The notes below the pieces were generated by a model. The model was given only the letters and a program-made list of their open reading frames with translations. It was not told where the DNA came from and made no database searches. A program made the translations under genes and the position numbers. Positions 1 through 5,804 of a stretch of DNA of 10,566 nt are shown here, in pieces. Source of the stretch: Pseudomonadota bacterium (lineage in GTDB: Bacteria > Pseudomonadota > Gammaproteobacteria > Arenicellales > Arenicellaceae); the NCBI GenBank assembly GCA_018660405.1, contig JABJKL010000259.1, positions 1-10,566 of the forward strand, written 5' to 3'. Position 1 is the stretch's first letter, and each line of letters starts with the position of its first letter.

Positions 1-13
1 TAAGCAGAATTTC

Positions 14-1855
14 ATGTGGTTTGCGCGTTTCTCATTTTTTCAAGCTGGGCAGACCGGGCTAGTCCTGATAGGCGCGCTACTAATCTCGTTTAATAGCTAC
101 GGGCAATCACCGAATGCCTTTGGCATTCCCAGCGAAAAGGTAACGAATCCGGCGGCCAATGTGGAGGCTGCATCCGGATCCCGGGGCCAGGGTTGGTTGA
201 GGCAGGGGCGCTCAGAAATTATCGCCCGCCATGGCATGGTGGCCACCAGCGACCCGCTGGCTGCCCAGGCTGGTCTGGAGATTCTGCAAAAAGGGGGTAA
301 CGCCATCGATGCCGCGGTGGCGGCGGCCGCCGTGCTGGACGTGACCTCGCAGAACGACACCGGCATCGCCGGCGATCTGTTTGCGCTGGTTTGGAGTGCC
401 GAGGACAAGAAACTCTATGCCTTGAATTCCGCCGGTTGGGCGCCATCGGGCTGGACCCCGGAATTTTTTAAAGCACAACTGGGCCTGGATCGGGTGCCGC
501 TTTTCGGCGTGAACGCCGCAACTGTTCCAGGGGCCATCTCGGGCTACGACGCACTGCTGCAGCGTTTCGGCACTATGGATTTCGCAGAGACTTTGGAGCG
601 TGCGGTGAAAATCGCCGAAGAGGGCTGGGGCCAGGCCGAACGCCGGCATCGGGATCTGGGAACGGTGCAGAATAAGCTACTCAGTGACGCTTATTCCAAA
701 ACGGTATTTCTGAACGATGGCGAGGTACCGCCGCTGTACAGCATCATTCGCAATCCTGATCTGGCGGATGCACTGCGCCTTATTCAGGAGCAGGGCCGCG
801 ATGCGTTCTATAAGGGCGATATCGCCGATGCCATCGTCGCCAGGGTGCAGTCCGAGGGCGGCGTGATGAATCATGGCGACCTGGCCCAATACCAATCCGA
901 GTGGATAGATCCCATCACCACTAACTATCACGGCTACGATATTTATCAGTTGCCGCCTCCCGGTCAGGGTTTCGCCGCGCTGGAGATGCTCAACATTCTA
1001 GAGGTTTGCGCACCGGTGCACGGGGTGAATCTGGGCGCCTTGGGGCCATCGAACCCGGACTACTGGCATTTTCTCGTGGAGGCCAAGAAACTGGCCTATT
1101 CCGATCTGCAGGCCTATAACGGAGACCCCCTGTTCAACACCATCCCGGTGGACAGGCTGCTGTCTAAAAGCTATGCCGCGACTCTGTGTGACCGCATCGA
1201 TATGGCCGTGGCATCGGTGCCTTCGGTGCGTGGCGGCCTGGATGGTGGCACGATTTACCTGACCACCGCCGACCGCTGGGGCAATATGGTGTCCCTGATT
1301 CACAGCATCTTCTCAGTCTATGGCAGCGGTGTCACCATTCCACCCTATGGCATGATGTTACATAACCGCGGTGTCGCCTTCTCTTTGGACCCAGAGCATC
1401 CCAATGTGGTGGCTCCACGTAAGCGCCCCTTCCACACCATCATCGCTGGCTTCGTGCTACAGGGTGGCGAGCCCTTGATGACCTTCGGCAATATGGGTGG
1501 CGCGGTACAACCAGAGACTCATGCGCAACATATGGTGAATCTTATCGACAACGGCATGAACGTTCAGATGACCACCGATGCTGCCCGTTTCACCCACAGC
1601 CAAAACAGCAATGTGCTGTCGCTGGAGGAGAATCTCTATAGCATGGTGGGTAGATCTCTGCAGGAGAAAGGGCATACCGTGCGCCCGGTCAATGGTGGCA
1701 GCGTGGGGGGCTATCAGGGAATTTTATTCACCCGGGATCCATCCCTGCCAGTGCCGGTATTCAGCCAGCAGAGTATCAACGAAGATCATCCGGTGAACGG
1801 CGTCTACCGGGCCGGCTCCGATCATCGCAAGGATGGTCAGGCGGTGGGCTGGTAG
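14..1855 (+). CDS. Secreted gamma-glutamyltransferase family protein (Ntn hydrolase)
   Basis: The 613-residue product belongs to the gamma-glutamyltransferase family, whose members self-cleave and then hydrolyse or transfer gamma-glutamyl groups from glutathione and related compounds. Seen: a hydrophobic N-terminal segment (about residues 15-27, likely signal peptide, cleavage near SYG-QS at 30/31), so a periplasmic location is inferred. Family motifs follow: GMVAT (74-78), GGNAIDAAVA (94-103), VPGAISGYDAL (171-181). Thr413 in GGTIYLTTAD is the probable autocleavage site and nucleophile, giving a small subunit of about 200 residues. GSGV (437-440), KRPFHTI (470-475) and MGG (494-496) complete the site. 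The FHT in place of the SS of classical GGTs points to the YwrD-like branch, so the substrate is uncertain. Residues 138-144 read NSAGWAP, where I would expect GRAP. The four codons before position 14 have no stop, so the true start could lie upstream of the window. G+C is visibly higher than in the other genes. Confidence 0.9.
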   Translation: MWFARFSFFQAGQTGLVLIGALLISFNSYGQSPNAFGIPSEKVTNPAANVEAASGSRGQGWLRQGRSEIIARHGMVATSDPLAAQAGLEILQKGGNAIDAAVAAAAVLDVTSQNDTGIAGDLFALVWSAEDKKLYALNSAGWAPSGWTPEFFKAQLGLDRVPLFGVNAATVPGAISGYDALLQRFGTMDFAETLERAVKIAEEGWGQAERRHRDLGTVQNKLLSDAYSKTVFLNDGEVPPLYSIIRNPDLADALRLIQEQGRDAFYKGDIADAIVARVQSEGGVMNHGDLAQYQSEWIDPITTNYHGYDIYQLPPPGQGFAALEMLNILEVCAPVHGVNLGALGPSNPDYWHFLVEAKKLAYSDLQAYNGDPLFNTIPVDRLLSKSYAATLCDRIDMAVASVPSVRGGLDGGTIYLTTADRWGNMVSLIHSIFSVYGSGVTIPPYGMMLHNRGVAFSLDPEHPNVVAPRKRPFHTIIAGFVLQGGEPLMTFGNMGGAVQPETHAQHMVNLIDNGMNVQMTTDAARFTHSQNSNVLSLEENLYSMVGRSLQEKGHTVRPVNGGSVGGYQGILFTRDPSLPVPVFSQQSINEDHPVNGVYRAGSDHRKDGQAVGW

Positions 1856-1872
1856 CGGGTTCACTCCACCGC
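1841..1872. other. Inverted repeat at the ggt/smpB convergence
   Basis: GCGGTGG (1841-1847) and CCACCGC (1866-1872) form a perfect 7-bp stem with an 18-base loop that spans the GGT stop codon. It lies in the short spacer between two convergent genes, where a terminator would be expected. No T-run follows on either strand, so it is not a canonical intrinsic terminator and may be chance in GC-rich coding sequence. Confidence 0.25.
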
Positions 1873-1895
1873 TTAAACTGACCGGTAGGCCACTT

Positions 1896-2375
1896 TTACT
1901 CGTTACCTCCTTTAAGTACGCGTGCCTGCTCGCGTTTCCAGTCGCGTTCTTTGATGGAGGCGCGTTTATCGTGCAGTTTTTTGCCCTTCGCCAGGGCGAT
2001 TTTGAGTTTTACTCGCCCGCGTGACCAATATAAATTAATAGGCACAATCGTATAGCCCTTACGCTCGGTCGCGCCGATCAATCGACTGATTTGAAAGCGA
2101 TGCAGTAATAGTTTGCGTTCGCGAGTCGGGTTAGGGGTGATATGGGTCGATGCGCTTAGCAGTGGCGTGAAATGCGCGCCGTACAAATACACTTCGCCGC
2201 TTTTAAGGCCGACATAACTTTCTGCAATCTGCGCACGGCCATCGCGAAGTGCTTTGACCTCCCACCCTTCGAGGGCCAGGCCTGCCTCAAAGTCGTCTTC
2301 AAGGTGATATTCAAACCGTGCGCGCTTGTTGGTAGCGATTGTGTTTGAGTTTGCAGTTTTTTTGGCTTTAGACAT
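1896..2375 (-). CDS. smpB: SsrA (tmRNA)-binding protein SmpB
   Basis: SmpB binds tmRNA and delivers it to ribosomes stalled on broken mRNAs, so the nascent chain is tagged for degradation and the ribosome is released. The 159-residue product matches the family over its whole length: NKRARFEYHLEDDFEAGL (about 16-33), GWEVKALRDG, SYVG, the P-x-R-x-RKLLLHR segment, then the basic C-terminal tail with LAKGKK, DKR and RDWKRE that enters the empty mRNA channel. I chose the ATG at 2375 (MSKAKK). A 25-residue longer reading frame exists, but its extra residues (GVP repeats) merely translate a DNA direct repeat in the spacer and do not resemble SmpB. GGGG lies about 6 bases before the chosen ATG as a modest ribosome-binding site. 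It converges on GGT and diverges from the symporter. No ssrA gene is visible in the window. Confidence 0.97.
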   Translation of the reverse strand: MSKAKKTANSNTIATNKRARFEYHLEDDFEAGLALEGWEVKALRDGRAQIAESYVGLKSGEVYLYGAHFTPLLSASTHITPNPTRERKLLLHRFQISRLIGATERKGYTIVPINLYWSRGRVKLKIALAKGKKLHDKRASIKERDWKREQARVLKGGNE

Positions 2376-2418
2376 AATAGACCCCAAGCGGGAGTGCGAT
2401 TCAAACACAAATTCCACT

Positions 2419-2445
2419 GGTACTCCAACAGAAGGTACTCCAACA
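2419..2445. repeat. 12-bp direct repeat in the smpB/symporter spacer
   Basis: GGTACTCCAACA occurs at 2419-2430 and again, identical, at 2434-2445, a period of 15 bp. It lies in the divergent spacer upstream of both smpB and the symporter. It could be a slippage product or a pair of binding sites for a regulator. Nothing else in the sequence decides between these. Confidence 0.85.
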
Positions 2446-2502
2446 AACAAGACCAGCTAATCTTTGGTTGGACTAACAACGATTTAAACAATCGAGGCGT
2501 AA

Positions 2503-3897
2503 ATGTCAGATAGCACTAATGATAACGATACAAATTTTGTGGCTCAACACGGCCAATGGTCTTCCCGCTGGATGTTTATTATGGCTGCTACAGGGTCAGC
2601 GGTCGGACTCGGGAATATTTGGAAGTTTCCGTATATGGCGGGTAAAAGTGGTGGCGGAGCTTTTGTTATTGTTTACCTGATTTGTATTGCATTGATCGGT
2701 TTGCCGGTTTTAATGGCAGAAATTTCGCTGGGTCGACGCGGTCGACAAAGCCCGATTAATGCGATGAAGAATCTTATCGCAGAGGCTAAAGCCAATAAAT
2801 TCTGGGTGGCAATTGGCTGGTCGGGGATGTTGGCCGGGTTTTTAATTTTGTCCTATTACAGCGTGATTGCCGGCTGGGCGCTGGTTTATATATTCAAAAC
2901 CGCGTTGGGCGATTTTGCGGGACTACCGGCCGATCAAATTCAAGGTCAGTTTGCGGCTTTGGTGGCTGATCCCTTTCAGCTCATCATCTGGCACTCCGTG
3001 TTTATGTTGATGGTGATGATTGTTTTGGCGCGTGGCGTTGAACGTGGTTTGGAAGTAGCGGTAAGGTATTTAATGCCAGCGTTAATGGCTCTACTCGTAA
3101 TGCTTTTGTATTACGCGGTTACCCAAGCAGATTTTCAGGCAGGGGTGGATTTTCTGTTTGTCGCAGATTTCTCTCAGTTGACGTTTGGGTCGTTTATATC
3201 CGCCATGGGGCACGCATTTTTCACCTTAAGTCTGGGAATGGGTGCGATCATGGTTTATGGCGCCTATTTACCGAAAAATATTAATATTATCTCGGCAGCG
3301 GTACCCATTGTTGTCGCGGATACGCTGGTGGCTATATTGGCCGGGCTTATTATTTTTCCGATCGTGTTTGCCAATGGTTTGGAGCCTGCCGCAGGGCCGT
3401 CGCTGATTTTTGAGACTTTGCCGATCGCTTTTGGGCAAATGCCGGGAGGCACTTTCTGGGGCACAATCTTTTTTGTTTTACTGGTGTTCGCTGCCTGGAC
3501 CTCGGCCATTTCGCTGGTTGAGCCAGCAATCGCCTGGATCGTTGAAAAAGGATGGTCTCGTACGGTTTCAGTATATGCTGTTGGGATGCTCACCTGGTTG
3601 TTTGGCTTATTAACCGTGTTCTCGTTCAACGATTGGGCGTTCGAGTTTGAGTTCGCTGGGCTGGTTAAATCCAATGGTTTTTTCGATGCCATTGATATTT
3701 TAACGTCAATCATTATGTTGCCAATCGGCGGTATATTAATTGCTATTTTTTGCGGCTGGATAATGCCGCGAGCGGCGATCAAGGAGGAACTGGCACTCTC
3801 TTCCAGTAGGGTTGAAAAATGGTGGGGTGTATCTGTCCGTTATGTGGCTCCTATCGGCGTATCGATTGTGATGATTTACCTGATACTGGGTAACTAA
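2503..3897 (+). CDS. Sodium-dependent transporter, NSS/SNF (LeuT-like) family
   Basis: The 464-residue inner-membrane protein is a neurotransmitter:sodium symporter homologue. Relatives such as LeuT and Tyt1 import amino acids or related amines with Na+. Seen: the family signature GSAVGLGNIWKFPY (31-44), which is the unwound part of TM1 that binds substrate and sodium, preceded by the conserved W-S-S-R (19-22). FTLSLGMG (240-247) is the TM6 unwinding region, and Thr333-Ser334 (AWTSAISL) match the TM8 sodium-2 ligands. About 11-12 hydrophobic segments are spread over the length. GAGG at 2494-2497, 5 bases before the ATG, is a clear ribosome-binding site. The 3' end is 30 bp from ratA, so they may share a transcript. 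Substrate cannot be read from sequence. In E. coli this position between smpB and ratA holds no transporter, so this gene is an insertion or ancestral difference. Confidence 0.95.
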   Translation: MSDSTNDNDTNFVAQHGQWSSRWMFIMAATGSAVGLGNIWKFPYMAGKSGGGAFVIVYLICIALIGLPVLMAEISLGRRGRQSPINAMKNLIAEAKANKFWVAIGWSGMLAGFLILSYYSVIAGWALVYIFKTALGDFAGLPADQIQGQFAALVADPFQLIIWHSVFMLMVMIVLARGVERGLEVAVRYLMPALMALLVMLLYYAVTQADFQAGVDFLFVADFSQLTFGSFISAMGHAFFTLSLGMGAIMVYGAYLPKNINIISAAVPIVVADTLVAILAGLIIFPIVFANGLEPAAGPSLIFETLPIAFGQMPGGTFWGTIFFVLLVFAAWTSAISLVEPAIAWIVEKGWSRTVSVYAVGMLTWLFGLLTVFSFNDWAFEFEFAGLVKSNGFFDAIDILTSIIMLPIGGILIAIFCGWIMPRAAIKEELALSSSRVEKWWGVSVRYVAPIGVSIVMIYLILGN

Positions 3898-3927
3898 TTC
3901 AAAACACTACACTTGTGCTCTTTCTAA

Positions 3928-4398
3928 ATGCCTAACGTCTCGCGTTCCGCCCTGGTTGAGTATTCTGCGGAGCAAATGTACATCTTGGTAAAGGATATAG
4001 AACGTTATCCAGCGTTTCTGGATTGGTGCGGCTATGCGGCGATCGAGGAAGCTATTGACTCTTCTGGGGAGGGTGAAGGGGATAGCGTGCTGGCAACCGT
4101 AGGCGTTAAATACCAGGGCATAAACAAACGCTTTACCACGCGTAACATTAATACGGGCAATAGCAATACGGGTTTTGCGATTGATATGGAACTGGTTGAG
4201 GGGCCGTTTAGCAAGTTGGTGGGTCGGTGGGAGTTTAATAAGCTGAGTTCCTCAGCCAGTAAGGTGTCACTAAATTTGGAATTCGAGATAAAGAGTATTT
4301 TAATGCGACCATTATTAACGACGGTATTTGCTAAAATAGCGGATCGACAGGTGGGTGCGTTTTGCCGCCGGGCGGATATTGTTTACGCTAGCGGATGA
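3928..4398 (+). CDS. ratA: RatA / COQ10-like START-domain protein
   Basis: The 156-residue protein matches E. coli RatA (YfjG), a START/SRPBCC-fold protein. E. coli RatA was reported to bind 50S subunits and block 70S formation. Its eukaryotic relative COQ10 binds ubiquinone, so toxin or quinone chaperone remains open. Seen: SRSALVEYSAEQMYILVKDI (5-24), then YPAFL (27-31), KRFTTRN (67-73), ELVEGPFSKLVGRWEF (about 88-103), and a C-terminal amphipathic helix ending RRADIVYAS. The START cavity family is full length here. The start is fixed by an in-frame TAA directly before the ATG (3925-3927). No Shine-Dalgarno is visible in the 30-bp gap after the symporter, so translation may be weak or re-initiated. 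The stop overlaps the ratB start (ATGA). Confidence 0.93.
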   Translation: MPNVSRSALVEYSAEQMYILVKDIERYPAFLDWCGYAAIEEAIDSSGEGEGDSVLATVGVKYQGINKRFTTRNINTGNSNTGFAIDMELVEGPFSKLVGRWEFNKLSSSASKVSLNLEFEIKSILMRPLLTTVFAKIADRQVGAFCRRADIVYASG

Positions 4399-4712
4399 AG
4401 AGTCTTCCAGACATGCAGGTAGAGGTGGTATTCGCAACCAGAGAGCGGCAGTGGCTTAAACAACTCTCAGTGCCCAAGGGAAGTTCGGCTATCGATGCAG
4501 TGCGTTTAAGTGGGCTGGATGTTCAGTATGCACAGATTATGGGCAATGATGCCGAACCTGGTTTGGGGGTTTTTGGCCAGTCGGTGGCGCCGGATCATTT
4601 GTTAGCCAAGGGCGACCGTGTTGAACTCTATCGGCCCTTGAAAGCGGATTTCAAAGACGTGCGAAGGGAACTGGCCAAAAAAGGCAAAGTGATGGGCCGC
4701 GCTAGCCAATGA
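4395..4712 (+). CDS. ratB: RnfH/RatB family protein (UPF0125)
   Basis: A 105-residue protein of the RnfH family with a ubiquitin-like beta-grasp fold predicted for the family. Its partner gene in many proteobacteria is ratA, as here, but no firm biochemical role is known, and the name RnfH does not imply an Rnf electron-transport function. Seen: VEVVFATRERQW at the N-terminus, a hydrophobic core, and the family hallmark DRVELYRPLKADFKDVRRELAKK (about residues 75-97), matching E. coli YfjF closely. The start at 4395 shares ATGA with the ratA stop, which suggests coupled translation. A second ATG at 4413 (MQVEVV) has GAAGAG about 10 bases upstream and is a plausible alternative start. It is the last gene of the rightward block and converges on bamE. 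Confidence 0.92.
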   Translation: MKSLPDMQVEVVFATRERQWLKQLSVPKGSSAIDAVRLSGLDVQYAQIMGNDAEPGLGVFGQSVAPDHLLAKGDRVELYRPLKADFKDVRRELAKKGKVMGRASQ

Positions 4713-4717
4713 GAACG

Positions 4718-4731
4718 CCGCTGGTAAGCGG
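4718..4731. terminator. Small hairpin between convergent ratB and bamE
   Basis: CCGCT (4718-4722), loop GGTA, AGCGG (4727-4731) make a perfect 5-bp GC-rich stem six bases after the ratB stop. It is flanked by AGAAC (4712-4716) and GTTCT (4743-4747), which could pair as an outer stem. No T-run follows on either strand, so its activity as a terminator is doubtful. It is the only hairpin I see in the 63-bp convergent spacer. Confidence 0.3.
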
Positions 4732-4775
4732 ATGGCCGGAGTAGTTCTTCTTGGTTAAGGGTGCTGGTTGACAAT

Positions 4776-5222
4776 TTAGTCGTCGTCGCGCAATGCATCT
4801 GCGGCACGCTCAAACAAACCATATCTCTTTTGAGTCGGCCTGGTTACGACGGTTCCACCAACGTGCAAGTCTTCTTCGCTGGGGGGCAAGGTATCGAGTT
4901 CACCCAAGGTGACGTAACCTTGTAGTTTACTGAGTTCACCCAAGGTAAAAAATACACTCAACTGGCGCACTTCAGTGTCGCGGGTTTTCGTTGTTTTATA
5001 AGAATAAAAATAGTCCCAACGGTCTGTGTGAAACGGATCAGCAACCATGGGGGTACCTAACAAGAACTCAACTTCGCGTTGACTCATACCTAATTTCAGG
5101 CGTGAAAGATTGTCATTCGTGAGTAGATTGCCCTGCTGAATATCTTGTTGATAGGGGCGCAAGCAGGCACCAAGGCTAACGGTAACCAAAACGAGCGTTA
5201 ACAGTAAAAATTTTTGTTTCAT
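4776..5222 (-). CDS. bamE: Outer-membrane assembly lipoprotein BamE (SmpA)
   Basis: BamE is a lipoprotein of the BAM complex, which folds beta-barrel proteins into the outer membrane. It modulates BamA and BamD and binds phosphatidylglycerol. The 148-residue product starts with a lipoprotein signal peptide (MKQK, hydrophobic 5-16) and lipobox LGAC, with Cys20 as the lipidated residue. The SmpA/OmlA domain follows: RPYQQDIQQGN, then LKLGMSQREVEFLLGTP (about 43-59), DPFHTDRWDYFYSY and the beta strand QLSVFFTLGELSKL. It is longer than E. coli BamE (113 residues) because of an acidic C-terminal extension after about residue 110. GAAGAG about 9 bases before the ATG is a good ribosome-binding site. 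It lies 105 bp downstream of the acetyltransferase, far enough to have its own promoter. The recN-bamE order is shared with E. coli. Confidence 0.96.
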   Translation of the reverse strand: MKQKFLLLTLVLVTVSLGACLRPYQQDIQQGNLLTNDNLSRLKLGMSQREVEFLLGTPMVADPFHTDRWDYFYSYKTTKTRDTEVRQLSVFFTLGELSKLQGYVTLGELDTLPPSEEDLHVGGTVVTRPTQKRYGLFERAADALRDDD

Positions 5223-5247
5223 ATTGGAATTCTCTTCAATGGTGCCT

Positions 5248-5253
5248 AGTATA
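5248..5253 (-). promoter_or_regulatory. Possible bamE -10 element
   Basis: On the minus strand the hexamer TATACT (5 of 6 to TATAAT) lies 26 bp before the bamE ATG. No good -35 hexamer stands 16-18 bp upstream, so this is a candidate only. It supports separate transcription of bamE within the leftward block. Confidence 0.3.
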
Positions 5254-5327
5254 GGACACTACACTAATTTGTTTGGTTTTAGCTTGATGACAGGAGGATA
5301 GCGTTCAGTTCGGTAAAAAAGTCTTTT

Positions 5328-5798
5328 CTAAAGTTCCAGTAATACAGCGATCTCATCGCAGTTGTTGAATTTATAACAATTTACGCAAATTCCCCACACC
5401 TTCTCGGGGAAAATGGATTTATCAACCGTGCGAAAGCCGTGCTGGTGGAATAGCTTTGGTATATAAGTGAGAGCCATTACTTGCTTAACCTTCATATTTT
5501 GTGCGCGATCTATCAAATGTTTAATCAGGTTCGAAGCGATACCCTGGCGTTGGTAGTCCGAAGAAACCATTAAGCTGCGTATCTCACCTAATATCGGGGT
5601 GAAGAGTTCAAATGAGGCGCAAGCTGCGATTTCACCCTCTACCGTGGCGACCAGAAAGTGCTCCAGATTTTGGCTGATCTCATCGATAGACCTGGGCAGC
5701 AAATTACCGAGTTCGGCGTAAAAAGTGATCAGTGCCGAGATAGCATTGATATCATCGTGCCTGGCGATTCGCACTACGGTTTTGTTGGGCGCTAACAT
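5328..5798 (-). CDS. ArgA-like GNAT N-acetyltransferase
   Basis: A 156-residue GNAT protein, a single acetyltransferase domain using acetyl-CoA. The acetyl-CoA loop is QRQGIA (83-88), after GEIRSLMVSSDY (71-82). The pattern LLPRSIDEI (33-41), EIRSLMV and the C-terminal KVW-x2-C-x2-C-x5-CDEIA resembles the short, stand-alone N-acetylglutamate synthases and ArgA C-terminal domains (COG1246), which make N-acetylglutamate for arginine synthesis. Assignment to that reaction is inference: ArgA paralogues of unknown substrate share the fold. Cys138, Cys141 and Cys147 could bind a metal or form a disulphide, but I cannot show either. The ATG is 6 bp beyond the recN stop, so it almost certainly belongs to the nadK-recN transcript. 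AAGG lies inside the end of recN as a weak ribosome-binding site. E. coli has no gene at this place. Confidence 0.88.
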   Translation of the reverse strand: MLAPNKTVVRIARHDDINAISALITFYAELGNLLPRSIDEISQNLEHFLVATVEGEIAACASFELFTPILGEIRSLMVSSDYQRQGIASNLIKHLIDRAQNMKVKQVMALTYIPKLFHQHGFRTVDKSIFPEKVWGICVNCYKFNNCDEIAVLLEL

Positions 5799-5804
5799 CG
5801 AGTA

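Noticed and set aside
1833..2024. Plus-strand reading frame across the ggt/smpB junction
   Set aside because: It overlaps smpB antisense, has no family resemblance and no ribosome-binding site.
2376..2403. smpB promoter TTGAAT-N17-TCTATT on the minus strand
   Set aside because: The supposed -10 touches the ATG, so transcription would start inside the gene.
2376..2450. A 25-codon upstream extension of smpB starting at 2450
   Set aside because: The extra residues translate a DNA direct repeat and do not look like SmpB. The ATG at 2375 gives the normal family N-terminus.
3264..3782. 172-codon minus-strand reading frame inside the symporter
   Set aside because: It is antisense to a well-supported membrane protein and its composition mirrors the symporter codons.
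3928..4712. RatA-RatB as a new toxin-antitoxin module
   Set aside because: The pair is widely conserved housekeeping DNA next to smpB in proteobacteria. RatB is not an established antitoxin and nothing here points to a mobile or addictive module.
5321..5335. AT-rich inverted sequence after the acetyltransferase as a terminator
   Set aside because: AAAAG-A-CTTTT leaves no loop and has no GC stem, so it cannot act as an intrinsic terminator.
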